This document shows, piece after piece, positions 26,335-35,319 of a stretch of 64,000 nucleotides of DNA. The stretch is from Porphyromonas uenonis DSM 23387 = JCM 13868 (GTDB lineage Bacteria > Bacteroidota > Bacteroidia > Bacteroidales > Porphyromonadaceae). Numbering within the stretch: the first letter of the stretch is position 1; every line of letters starts with the position of its first letter. Where the stretch lies: the NCBI RefSeq assembly GCF_000482365.1, contig NZ_AXVC01000022.1, forward strand, positions 1-64,000, read 5' to 3'. The position numbers were made by a program, and so were the translations under genes. The notes under the pieces are model-generated. The model worked only from the letters and a program-made list of their open reading frames with translations, did not search any database and was not told the origin of the DNA.

Positions 26335-27591
26335 ATGAGAGTATTGATGTACGGGTGGGAGTTTCCCCCACACATTTCGGGAGGGCTAGGCACGGCTAGC
26401 TACGGCTTGACCAATGGTATGGCCGAGCAGAGCGATATGGATATAACCTTTGTCGTGCCTAAGCTGTATGGCGATGAGGACACTTCGCACATTACGCTGG
26501 TTGGTGCTGACCGCACGCCGATCGTTTACCATGATCATAGTGCCGAGTACCTGCGCTCACGGCTACACAATGAGGCGGAGGTGACCTATTACCAGGCTGC
26601 GAGAGAGCACATCTACGATGACTTCCGCTATCGCTGTCCCAATGACTTGGGCTGTCTGGAGTTTAGTGGAGCTTACCCAGACAACCTGCTGGAGGAGATC
26701 AACAATTACTCGATCGTGGCGGGCGTCATAGCGCGGACGGTGCCGTGCGACATCATTCACTCGCACGACTGGCTCACCTACCCAGCGGGGATCCATACGA
26801 AGATGGTGACGGGGCGACCACTGGTGATCCATGTGCATGCGACCGACTTCGACCGCAGTCGTGGCAATGTCAATCCGCAGGTCTATGCGATCGAGCGGCA
26901 GGGGATGGACTACGCAGATGCTATCGTCTGTGTGAGCAACTTGACCCGACGAACCGTCATCGACAAGTATGGTCAGAGCCCCGATAAAGTCTTTACCGTT
27001 CACAACGCTGTCGAGCCGCTTAGTCCTGAGCTATTAGCCCTGCCCAATAAGCAGCATACGGGCGACAAGGTGATTACCTTCCTGGGGCGCATCACCATGC
27101 AAAAGGGGCCTGAGTACTTCGTCGAGGCAGCCCACAAGGTGCTACAGCATACCGATGGAATCCGCTTTGTGATGGCGGGAAATGGCGATATGATGGACAA
27201 GATGATTGATCTCGTGGCTCGCAAGCGTATAGCCGACCGCTTTCACTTTACGGGCTTCCTGCGAGGGCAGCAGGTCTATGAGATGCTACGCTCGAGTGAT
27301 GTCTACGTGATGCCCTCGGTGTCGGAGCCTTTTGGCATCTCACCGCTAGAAGCTATGCAGTGTGGCGTGCCGAGCATTATCTCTAAGCAGAGTGGCTGTG
27401 CCGAGATCCTGCGCTATGCGATCAAGACTGACTACTGGGATGTGGACGCTATGGCCGACGCTATGCACGCCCTCGTCACCTATCCGACGCTCCACGAGCA
27501 TCTCAAGCAAAAGGGTCTCGAGGAGGTCAACAACATCGTCTGGAGCAAAGCTGGACTGCGCCTCAGAGCTATCTATGACCGACTTGTATAA
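26335..27591 (+). CDS. GT4/GT5-like glycosyltransferase, probable glycogen synthase
   Basis: 418 residues. The N-terminal Rossmann domain starts MRVLMYGWEFPPHISGGLG, the glycogen-synthase-like loop that binds the sugar nucleotide. A second domain begins near residue 240 (ITFLGRITMQKGPEYFVEAA) and carries the E-x7-E motif in SEPFGISPLEAMQCG. Enzymes of this type sit beside GDE and GH57 genes in Bacteroides and are presumed to extend alpha-1,4-glucan. Exact donor (ADP- or UDP-glucose) cannot be read from sequence. The GH57 gene follows after 30 bases. Confidence 0.85.
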   Translation: MRVLMYGWEFPPHISGGLGTASYGLTNGMAEQSDMDITFVVPKLYGDEDTSHITLVGADRTPIVYHDHSAEYLRSRLHNEAEVTYYQAAREHIYDDFRYRCPNDLGCLEFSGAYPDNLLEEINNYSIVAGVIARTVPCDIIHSHDWLTYPAGIHTKMVTGRPLVIHVHATDFDRSRGNVNPQVYAIERQGMDYADAIVCVSNLTRRTVIDKYGQSPDKVFTVHNAVEPLSPELLALPNKQHTGDKVITFLGRITMQKGPEYFVEAAHKVLQHTDGIRFVMAGNGDMMDKMIDLVARKRIADRFHFTGFLRGQQVYEMLRSSDVYVMPSVSEPFGISPLEAMQCGVPSIISKQSGCAEILRYAIKTDYWDVDAMADAMHALVTYPTLHEHLKQKGLEEVNNIVWSKAGLRLRAIYDRLV

Positions 27592-27621
27592 CCCTTTGAC
27601 AAACGACTTCTCCACCTTCCT

Positions 27622-28878
27622 ATGATACAGATTATACTTCACTTCTACCTACACCAACCGTTTAGGCTCAAGAACTACCCATTCTTCAATATCGGTAGCG
27701 ACCACTACTATTACGACGACTTTGCCAATGAGGAGATACTGCGTCAAGTGGTAGACCGATCCTATAGACCAGCCCTCGAACTGATCGAGCAATTGATCGA
27801 GGCGCATCCCGACTTTAGAGTTGCTCTCACGCTCTCAGGCTCGGTGCTCACGCAGATGGAGCTACACACGCCAGACATGATCCAGCTACTCAAGCGACTG
27901 GTCAAGAGTGGGCGCATCGAGATACTTGGCGAACCGATCTCGCACGGGCTCTGCGGGCTGTACGATGAGGAGGAGTATGCGAACCAATTGCGCATGTACC
28001 GCACCCGTATCAGTTCGCTCCTTGGGGTCTCTCCTGTGACGCTCTCCAATCCTGAGCTAATCTACAGTGACCGCATCGCACAGGTAGCCCATAGCCAAGG
28101 GTACAAAGCAATCGTCACCGAGGGTGCCAAGCACCTCCTAGCGTGGAAGAGTCCTAACTACTTGTACAACGCTACGATCGAGGGCATGGCTCTCCTGATG
28201 CGTCACGCAGAGCTCTCCGATGCGATCGCCCACGACTTCGCACGGTACGATAGTCCGCTCTATCCCTACACGACGGAGCGCTTCTTTGCGACGCTGGAGG
28301 CTGAGCAGGGCGACTATGCTTTGGTCTCTCTGCCACTGGAGACGCTCGGATCGGTATGGAGCCGTGAGACGGGCATCTTTGAGTTTTTCCGAGCTCTTCC
28401 CGAGCAGGGCTATAAGCGTGGCTTCACCTTTACCACGCCCCAAGAGATCGCTACGCACTGCACCCCGCAGGACACGATCCAGGCGACCTATCCGGTGAGC
28501 CGTATGGGCGAGGAGCGAGACACCTCGCTATGGACGGGCAATGAGCTACAGCAATGTGTCATACAGAAGCTCGAGGAGTGGGGCGAGCGCATCCGTCTCT
28601 CACGAGACCAGCGACTACTGGAGGACTGGATTAACTTACAGGGCTCCGATCACCTCTTCTACATGACCACTAAGTTGGGCGGCCCGGGGGCTTTCTCGCC
28701 ATACGAGACGCCTTATGCCGCTTTTACCAACTACATGAACGTCCTGAGCGACTTCCTCCTCCGTGTCTCTGCCGAGTACCCCACCTCTATGGGCAATGAG
28801 GAGCTCAACGCACTCCTGCAGACCATCGAAAACCAAAACAAAAAGATAGCTCAGCTGGAAGATCAGCTGGCTAAGTAA
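27622..28878 (+). CDS. Glycoside hydrolase family 57 protein (alpha-amylase/branching type)
   Basis: 418 residues. It begins IQIILHFYLHQPFRL, the GH57 region 1 (HxHQP-like; the first His is kept as FYLHQP). Further family features are EILGEPISHGL (region 2 neighbourhood), SNPELIYSD and IVTEGAKHLLAW, where the Glu is the likely nucleophile of region 3. The last 30 residues are a predicted coiled coil (ALLQTIENQNKKIAQLEDQLAK). It acts on intracellular alpha-glucan with the debranching and GT4 enzymes upstream; hydrolase versus branching activity cannot be decided. Confidence 0.85.
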   Translation: MIQIILHFYLHQPFRLKNYPFFNIGSDHYYYDDFANEEILRQVVDRSYRPALELIEQLIEAHPDFRVALTLSGSVLTQMELHTPDMIQLLKRLVKSGRIEILGEPISHGLCGLYDEEEYANQLRMYRTRISSLLGVSPVTLSNPELIYSDRIAQVAHSQGYKAIVTEGAKHLLAWKSPNYLYNATIEGMALLMRHAELSDAIAHDFARYDSPLYPYTTERFFATLEAEQGDYALVSLPLETLGSVWSRETGIFEFFRALPEQGYKRGFTFTTPQEIATHCTPQDTIQATYPVSRMGEERDTSLWTGNELQQCVIQKLEEWGERIRLSRDQRLLEDWINLQGSDHLFYMTTKLGGPGAFSPYETPYAAFTNYMNVLSDFLLRVSAEYPTSMGNEELNALLQTIENQNKKIAQLEDQLAK

Positions 28879-28898
28879 CCCAACCCGACTCCTTATAT

Positions 28899-31013
28899 AT
28901 GACCGCAACCACGCCTCAGGCGACAGCACTGCTAAGCAACCTCTTTACTGCTCCCGAGACTCCGTACGGGAGCTTCCCCTTTGACCAGTTCTTCGATCTC
29001 TCCTCCGCTACTGCCATAGAGCAGACGATGGAGACCTTCCGCACGGCTATGCAGGAGGCGATCACGCTACATCGTGCAGAGATCGATGCGATCACGGCAC
29101 AGCGTGAGCCGGCCACCTTTGACAATACGATTCGTCGTTTCGAGGAGAGTGGGGAGGCGCTGGAGGCGGTCACGGGAGCCTTTTACAATCTGCTTTCAGC
29201 CTACTCGTGTCCCGAGATGATGCAGCTCTCGGAGACCTTCTCGGACTGGCTCAGCAAGCTGTCGACGGATACGCTGCTCAACGAAGCGCTCTTCGCCCGC
29301 ATTCGCTCTGTCTATGACCAGAGGGAGGAGCTGCACCTGGACGAGATAGACCTGCGCCTCCTGACCGAGAGCTACGAGGGCTTTGCGGACAACGGTGCTC
29401 TGCTCGTTGGTGCCGAGCGGGAGCGCTTTAGAGAGATCAATGAGCAGCTCAGTCAGTTGACCACACGCTTTGCGCAAAACAAACTTTGCGACGAGGAGTC
29501 CTGGACACTCTTCGTGCCTGCTGACGAAGGCGACCGGCTACGTGGCTTGCCTCAGCAGATCCTAGACGATGCTAAGGAGAAAGCGCGCACCGCCTCCGAA
29601 GCGCATGGCGAGGGCTACCTCTTTGATCTGTCGGCTCCGCATGTGGGTGCCATCATGAAGCACTGTGCCGACAGAGATCTGCGCTACAAGATGTACCTAG
29701 GACGGGGTAGTGTGGGCAATCGTGACAATGCGCAGAACAATCGGCAGATCGTTCGTCAGATAGCTACGCTTCGTGGCGATCTGGCACGGCTACTGGGACA
29801 TCCCAACTATGCGACCTACCGCCTCAAGCATCGTATGTGCAACACGCCCGAGCAGGTGGAGCAACTCCTCGACGATCTCACGAAGTATTACCGACAGACC
29901 GCCCTCGATGAGCTCGACGAGCTGGATCGTGAGGCGGGCTTCGAGCTAGAGTCGTGGGATCTCTCCTATTATATGGAGCGGCACAGCGAGCAGACCTTTG
30001 GGGTCAAGGAGGAGGAGCTACGTCCCTACTTCCCGCTCTCGCAGGTCATCTCGGGCGTCTTCGCCATTGCCACACGGCTCTATGGCATCACCTTCGCACC
30101 CGCTGAGGAGGTTGCCGTCTACCATCCCGATGTGCGCCCTTACCAAGTGCTAGACCGTAACGGAGCGCATCTCGGACTGCTCTACCTAGACTTCTTCCCC
30201 CGCAAGGGCAAGCGCAGCGGTGCCTGGATGAACAACCTACGGGAGTGGACACCCACCCAGCGACCCCATATCCTCCTCGTGATGAACTTCACCCCGCCGA
30301 CGACTGGCAAGGAGGCCATGCTCACGCTATCGGAGGTGCATACGCTCCTCCACGAGTTCGGCCACTCGCTCCACGGCTTGCTCACGCAAACGCGCTACAG
30401 CTCCATGTCGGGGACCAATGTGGAGCGTGACTTTGTGGAGCTCCCGAGTCAGTTTATGGAAAACTATCTCCTCCAGCCCGAGGTGGTCACCGAACTGCTC
30501 TCTAAGCACTACCAGACGGGCGAACCGCTCCCCGCTAACCTCCTCAACAAAGCGATCCAAGCGACCCAGTACCCCGTCGGTTACAGCACCATCCGACAGG
30601 TTATCTTTGGCAAGCTGGATATGGCTTACCACACCTTAGCCGAGGGTGAAAGCCTACCCGACGACCTCTACACCTACGAGCGTGAGACCCTCCGAGGCAC
30701 CACCCTGCGAGACAGAGAGCGTGACCCGCAGCACCCGGAGCATATTGTCGCTACCGCCTTCAGTCACATCTTTGCGGGCGGTTACGCTGCTGGTTACTAC
30801 GGATATAAGTGGAGCGAGATGCTCGCCACAGACGCTTTCGAGCGCTTTAGCGAGGAGGGGATCTTCTCTCCGAAGGTCGCTACCGACTTCCGGCATCAGA
30901 TCTTGGAGCGAGGAGACGAGCTTGACCCGATGGAGCTCTACGTACGGTTCCGAGGGCGCAAACCTACGCTCGCTGCGATGCTCAAGCGTGACGGCATTAC
31001 AACAGCTAACTAA
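28899..31013 (+). CDS. M3-family metallopeptidase (oligopeptidase A/peptidyl-dipeptidase Dcp type)
   Basis: 704 residues, normal M3A length. The zinc motif is HEFGH (His485, Glu486, His489), with the third ligand Glu downstream in GTNVERDFVELPSQFMENY. The N-terminal two-thirds is the helical substrate channel typical of the family. No signal peptide is apparent, suggesting cytoplasmic cleavage of oligopeptides, in keeping with amino-acid-fermenting bacteria. It follows the GH57 gene by 20 bases and precedes the lamin-tail gene by 12, so it is probably read through from the glycogen group. Confidence 0.93.
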   Translation: MTATTPQATALLSNLFTAPETPYGSFPFDQFFDLSSATAIEQTMETFRTAMQEAITLHRAEIDAITAQREPATFDNTIRRFEESGEALEAVTGAFYNLLSAYSCPEMMQLSETFSDWLSKLSTDTLLNEALFARIRSVYDQREELHLDEIDLRLLTESYEGFADNGALLVGAERERFREINEQLSQLTTRFAQNKLCDEESWTLFVPADEGDRLRGLPQQILDDAKEKARTASEAHGEGYLFDLSAPHVGAIMKHCADRDLRYKMYLGRGSVGNRDNAQNNRQIVRQIATLRGDLARLLGHPNYATYRLKHRMCNTPEQVEQLLDDLTKYYRQTALDELDELDREAGFELESWDLSYYMERHSEQTFGVKEEELRPYFPLSQVISGVFAIATRLYGITFAPAEEVAVYHPDVRPYQVLDRNGAHLGLLYLDFFPRKGKRSGAWMNNLREWTPTQRPHILLVMNFTPPTTGKEAMLTLSEVHTLLHEFGHSLHGLLTQTRYSSMSGTNVERDFVELPSQFMENYLLQPEVVTELLSKHYQTGEPLPANLLNKAIQATQYPVGYSTIRQVIFGKLDMAYHTLAEGESLPDDLYTYERETLRGTTLRDRERDPQHPEHIVATAFSHIFAGGYAAGYYGYKWSEMLATDAFERFSEEGIFSPKVATDFRHQILERGDELDPMELYVRFRGRKPTLAAMLKRDGITTAN

Positions 31014-31025
31014 AGGAATGAAGCT

Positions 31026-33440
31026 ATGCGCCTTCGCTGGATCTGGTTCGTACTCCTCTTAGGCTTGCTCAGCAGTTGGCCCGTCGTGGGGCAGTGGCAG
31101 GCGCATTTTGCCGATAGCGTGGCGCTCTCGCCAGCTGTGTGGCAGGGAACGCTCGACAAGTTTCGCTGTGATCCCATCAGAGGTCTACAGCTCTACGACA
31201 GCAAGGCTACTGGCACGACCAACTACGCCTATATCAAGGCGTATGTGCCTGTCAGCAAGCAGATTACTTGGCATGGCAAGGTGCGACTGGACTACACCCC
31301 GACGAAGAGCAATAATGTGAAGCTCCCGCTCTACTGCTACGAACCTCTAGGTGACGGGACCTTCAACTATGTGGTGCTCAAGATGGAGAACAACCAATGC
31401 TTGCGTCTTGCTGAGTGTCGCCTTGCGCTACAGAAGAGTGGTCAGGTGAAGACGCTTTCGTCCCACGAACTCTTGTCCTACAATTACTTTAACGAGATGC
31501 GCCAAGAGGGTGGGGTAGTCGACTTTGTCCTGCAGTATGACCCGACAGCCGAGACGTGCTGGTCCCTGTGGGTCAGGCATCGAGACGGTGATCTCTATAA
31601 GCCTGTGGGAAGTGCTGGCAGCACGAAGCCTTTATCTAGTGAGTACAGTAGCTACTCTCTCTTCTTCGCTTGCCAGTATAGCAAGTCTCGGACGCAGCAC
31701 AGTTCGCTGGAGTTCCTAGACATTTACCCTTCACTGGTCTCGCCTGATGAGCTACTCGGCGAGCGCAACGTGGTCCCAGCGAAAGACTTCTACAAGTCTT
31801 TCGACCAGAGAGACTCGCATACCGTCGAGGCGCTTTGCGCTGAGCCGGCCGATCTCTCTACGGCGACCATTGCCGTGGCGCCTTCATGGGGCCAGCTCAC
31901 CACCTCTGCTGAGGGCAAGAGCATCTATATAAGGAGTGAGGCAGCGATCCCTGAGGGTGAGTATGCGCTCTCCCTCCGAGGCGTACGTACTGCCAGCGGC
32001 CTTAAGGTGGAGAATGCAATCTATAGGATAGCCGTCGAGTATGATCAGCCACAGCCTCATAAAGACAGCTTGGCACTCACTTTTAGCGAGTTTATGGCAA
32101 ACCCGCTCTCGGGTGCCTCTGAGTATATTGAACTGTACAACCCTACTGGTCAAACGCTGGATGCCAGTGGCTACTCGGTCGGTGTACTGCGACGGGGCAA
32201 AGTGTCCACTTGGTATCCGCTGAGTAGTCGCTCCTGTCCGATTCCAGCGGGCGGGTACCACGCCTTCACTACTTCGGTGGAGGGGATCACCGCTTTCTAT
32301 GAGGCGCCGCGCGATAGCCTGACTCAGAGTGCGAGCTTGCCACAGCTTGCCAATAATGGCTTCACCATCGAGCTGCTCCGCCATGCCGACTCAACGGTCG
32401 TGGAGACCTTTCGCTATGATCCAGCCCTCCTGGGTAAACTGCGTAGTCAGCGTGGCGTAGCCCTCGAGCGATACATCTCGCCCACGGGCGACAAGAGCCA
32501 GGAGTTTTGGGGCGCTGCCGCCCAGTCGGCACACTTCGCTACGCCTGGCCAGCGCAATAGCATTCGCCCCTCGGGTGGTTCGCCTAGTGATACGACCCAC
32601 GCCAGCTCCTTGCTACCGCTCTACATTACCGAGATTATGGCTCGTCCTACGGTCGACGGCTCCGAGTATATCGAGCTTTACAACCCCAACGACACCACCG
32701 TCAATACAGCGCATCTCGGACTGGTCATCACACGCTCCGGTCACCCCTCCAAGGTCTATCCGCTCCCGCCACACCCCGCGGGTGGCATCCCCCCACGGGG
32801 CTATCTGGCGCTCACCCCGAGCACACACCCGCTGGAGCGGCTTTACTATGCACAGCCCGACAGCCTGCTCCTCTTTCCCGAGATGCCTCAGCTCCCTGAT
32901 AGCGAGTGCGCTATACGGCTCGTTCAGTTGGCAAACGATAGCATCGTCGAGGAGGTTTACTACGATATCAAGACCTTCCCCAAATCTCTACAAAAGGTCA
33001 AAGGCGTAGCTCAGGAACGCATCATCCCTGACAAGCAACCGCAAGACTTGAGCAACTGGACGGCTGCCGAGGCGTGGGCTAACTACGGGACGCCTGGTCG
33101 GCAAAACAGTGTCTACGGGCGCTCCTCCGCTTCTGGCGAAAGCATCGACCTCCCGAAGCAACGCACGCTCCTATCGCTACCCCAGCTCGCCCGATTGGTG
33201 CTACAGGAGATCTCAGTCGGTGAGACCACCTGCACAGCAACGCTATACGCCGTGGCGGGTTATCCGCTTGCGCAGTATGACCACGCCAGCACGGAGACCC
33301 TCTGCCGAGCCATCGTAGAGCGACAGAGCCTGGCGGAGCTCTTGCCCGTGACCTACGCTACGCGCGCCATCCTCCTCGTGGAGCTACGCCATCCCGACCG
33401 CAAGCGCGCCTATCCCCTCGTCAGCATCATCGTCCATTGA
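31026..33440 (+). CDS. Secreted protein with two lamin-tail domains
   Basis: 804 residues. A signal peptide ends near VVGQ (residue 22). The N-terminal 230 residues are a beta-rich region with lectin/concanavalin-like character (not firmly assigned). Two lamin-tail domains follow, at about 350-465 (FSEFMANPLSGASEYIELYN) and 535-640 (ITEIMARPTVDGSEYIELYN), each ending in the WG/W-A...TPG.xNS pattern (ATPGQRNS, GTPGRQNS). In Bacteroidota such proteins are exported, sometimes with nucleases or adhesins. The C-terminus is not an obvious sorting domain. Role unknown; it ends the plus-strand gene group. Confidence 0.7.
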   Translation: MRLRWIWFVLLLGLLSSWPVVGQWQAHFADSVALSPAVWQGTLDKFRCDPIRGLQLYDSKATGTTNYAYIKAYVPVSKQITWHGKVRLDYTPTKSNNVKLPLYCYEPLGDGTFNYVVLKMENNQCLRLAECRLALQKSGQVKTLSSHELLSYNYFNEMRQEGGVVDFVLQYDPTAETCWSLWVRHRDGDLYKPVGSAGSTKPLSSEYSSYSLFFACQYSKSRTQHSSLEFLDIYPSLVSPDELLGERNVVPAKDFYKSFDQRDSHTVEALCAEPADLSTATIAVAPSWGQLTTSAEGKSIYIRSEAAIPEGEYALSLRGVRTASGLKVENAIYRIAVEYDQPQPHKDSLALTFSEFMANPLSGASEYIELYNPTGQTLDASGYSVGVLRRGKVSTWYPLSSRSCPIPAGGYHAFTTSVEGITAFYEAPRDSLTQSASLPQLANNGFTIELLRHADSTVVETFRYDPALLGKLRSQRGVALERYISPTGDKSQEFWGAAAQSAHFATPGQRNSIRPSGGSPSDTTHASSLLPLYITEIMARPTVDGSEYIELYNPNDTTVNTAHLGLVITRSGHPSKVYPLPPHPAGGIPPRGYLALTPSTHPLERLYYAQPDSLLLFPEMPQLPDSECAIRLVQLANDSIVEEVYYDIKTFPKSLQKVKGVAQERIIPDKQPQDLSNWTAAEAWANYGTPGRQNSVYGRSSASGESIDLPKQRTLLSLPQLARLVLQEISVGETTCTATLYAVAGYPLAQYDHASTETLCRAIVERQSLAELLPVTYATRAILLVELRHPDRKRAYPLVSIIVH

Positions 33441-33450
33441 CTCAACACGT

Positions 33451-33572
33451 GTAGCCCGGTGTAGGGACGCACGGCTCGTGCGTCCGTTGTGTCAAAGGTT
33501 ACAGCATCGTAGTTTTAACGGGGACGGACGCCCTCCCACTAGACACTCCCGTGCGTCCCTGCACCGGGTTAC
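33451..33572. repeat. MITE/REP-like inverted-repeat element 1
   Basis: The ends are 24-bp inverted repeats with two mismatches (33451-33474 against 33549-33572), containing GTAGGGACGCACGG. Inside are GTCCGTTGTGTCAAAGGTTA and TTTTAACGGGGACGGACG, blocks shared with the elements at 44179 and 54671. It encodes no protein. It lies in a convergent gap. Confidence 0.8.
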
Positions 33573-33626
33573 TCGTATCGTGCTGGCTTAGTAGTACATA
33601 CGAGTTCCAAAAATAGTTCCCCTCTT

Positions 33627-33830
33627 GGAACTTTTTAGTTCCAAGGGAGGAACTTTTCAGTTCCAGCGGAGGAACTCTTTAGTTCCAGCGGAGGAACTTT
33701 TCGATCCCCATGGGGGGACGAAGAAATCCCTAGGGAGGGAATCTGAAATTCTTCGGACTTGAGATTTCATTTTTCCGAAGTTTCATTTCATTCCTCCGAA
33801 GTTTGATTTCGTTCTTCCGAAGAATTTCTC
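33627..33830. repeat. Tandem 22-bp palindromic repeat array 2 (different core)
   Basis: Three clear 22-bp units begin at 33627, 33649 and 33671, each GGAACTyTTyAGTTCC plus a spacer ending GGGA or GCGGA. Decayed units continue in the same phase at 33693, 33715 and 33737, changing step by step towards a TTTCATTTxxTTCCGAAG type that runs on to about 33830. The period equals that of arrays 1 and 3 but the palindrome is different. Confidence 0.8.
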
Positions 33831-33894
33831 GTTTTCCAGTGAGCTATTGGGCAATTGCTCCGTGGGGGATGCGCTTGGTCGGCAAGGCTTCCCA

Positions 33895-33932
33895 GAAAAA
33901 AGCACCCCCACCTGCTGAGCGGTGAGGGTGCT
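33895..33932 (-). terminator. Rho-independent terminator of the ABC exporter genes
   Basis: On the minus strand AGCACCCTCACC pairs with GGTGGGGGTGCT around an eight-base loop, followed by TTTTTTC. It lies 30 bases after the permease stop. Confidence 0.9.
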
Positions 33933-33961
33933 GATGCGATATGTTGCAGGGGTGGCTTTCG

Positions 33962-35305
33962 CTAGATGCGGAGCCAGCTCCAGAGGTCGCGTAGGGAAGG
34001 TTTCTTGCCCGTGAAGAGGATGCCGACACGGTAGATACGTGCGGCTAGCCAGGCGATGCCAAAGGCGGTGAGGTAGAGGAGCACGATGCTGAGGATGAGC
34101 TCCCACAGGGCGACTCCATAGGGTAGTCGAACCATCATCACGAAGGGTGAGGAGAAGGGGATGATACTGCCCCAGAAGGCCATCGCGCCGTCGGGATTGT
34201 CCATGCTACCCATAGCGATGTAGAAGCCGAGCATCATGATGAGGACGAAGGGCATCATAAACTGACTGGCATCTTCGTCGCTCGAGACGCTCGACCCGAT
34301 TGCTGCAAAGAGCGAAGCGTAGAGGAGGTAGCCCCCGATGAAGTAGACGAGGAGCATGATGATGAGCTGTACGAAGTTAATACTCTGTAGCACCTCTAGG
34401 CTGGACTGCATCTCGGTGACGGAGTCCATACTCATACCGCCAGCGAGCCCGCCCATCTGTGCGGGGTCTAGCTGCGAGAGAGCCGAGAGGTCGTAGACGC
34501 CACCGACGGCTACCAGTGAGCCGACGACAAAGATAATCCCTCCGAAGATCAACCAAATAGCGACCTGTGTCAGTCCGACGAGGAAGACACCGACCATCTT
34601 TGAGATCATCATCTCTATGGGACGAACGGTGCTGACGATGACCTCCATGATGCGGTTCTTCTTTTCCTCCAGCACACCGCTCATCACCTGTCCCGAATAG
34701 TTGGACATAAAGGCGAGGATGATACCCGAGAGGATCATACCGATGACTCCGGCCAGTGTGCCACTAGACTTAGCCTCTTCGCCCTTGGCATCCCACTGAT
34801 AGGTGGGGACGGAGATGGTTGTCTCCACATCGTCAATGATTTCGGGGAGACCCTCGATATCATACTGAGCGATGCGCTGCTCTTTGAGCCGCTCGGTAAA
34901 AGCATCATTGATGTAGCGGACAATTCCGTCGGGGAGCTTCTTGTAGGAGTAAAGGCTCCAGCCGCTAGGATTGTTCATCAGCGTGTCCTGTATGTAGAGG
35001 ACTGCTGAGAGCCCCTCCTCCTCGAGCTTCGCCTTGTCGGTATAAGCCTCAAGCGGTTCGGAGCTTGGGATGAAAGTGTAGTACTCGTTGTCGGCCAGCA
35101 CGTCGCTATAGAGTCCCGTCTCGTCAATGACGGCGACACGCTCGTCACTGAGCGAACTCATACTGACATAGATAACGATAAAGAAGATAGCCGCAATGAG
35201 GATGGGGATGAGGAGGGTGGTGACGATGAAGGACTTCTTCTTGACACGCACCATATATTCTCGCTCAATGAGTATGGAGAGCTTGGAGGGTGATTTCTTG
35301 TTCAT
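33962..35305 (-). CDS. ABC-2 type exporter permease (NatB-like)
   Basis: 447 residues. One hydrophobic segment near residues 27-50 (FIVTTLLIPILIAAIFFIV) is followed by a large extracytoplasmic domain (about 55-180) and five or so further membrane segments in the C-terminal half. This is the layout of ABC2_membrane_3/NatB proteins. GVLEEKKNRIMEVIVSTVRP is the conserved coupling region (EEK..R..E.L). It pairs with the ATPase encoded 14 bases upstream. The substrate is unknown; Na+ export is known for one relative only. Confidence 0.85.
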   Translation of the reverse strand: MNKKSPSKLSILIEREYMVRVKKKSFIVTTLLIPILIAAIFFIVIYVSMSSLSDERVAVIDETGLYSDVLADNEYYTFIPSSEPLEAYTDKAKLEEEGLSAVLYIQDTLMNNPSGWSLYSYKKLPDGIVRYINDAFTERLKEQRIAQYDIEGLPEIIDDVETTISVPTYQWDAKGEEAKSSGTLAGVIGMILSGIILAFMSNYSGQVMSGVLEEKKNRIMEVIVSTVRPIEMMISKMVGVFLVGLTQVAIWLIFGGIIFVVGSLVAVGGVYDLSALSQLDPAQMGGLAGGMSMDSVTEMQSSLEVLQSINFVQLIIMLLVYFIGGYLLYASLFAAIGSSVSSDEDASQFMMPFVLIMMLGFYIAMGSMDNPDGAMAFWGSIIPFSSPFVMMVRLPYGVALWELILSIVLLYLTAFGIAWLAARIYRVGILFTGKKPSLRDLWSWLRI

Positions 35306-35319
35306 AAGAGTGGGTCTGG

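Noticed and set aside
33783-34106. 107-residue minus-strand ORF at the end of the exporter permease
   Set aside because: It overlaps the permease 3' end and the terminator hairpin in another frame; the His/Pro/Leu-rich translation has no family character.
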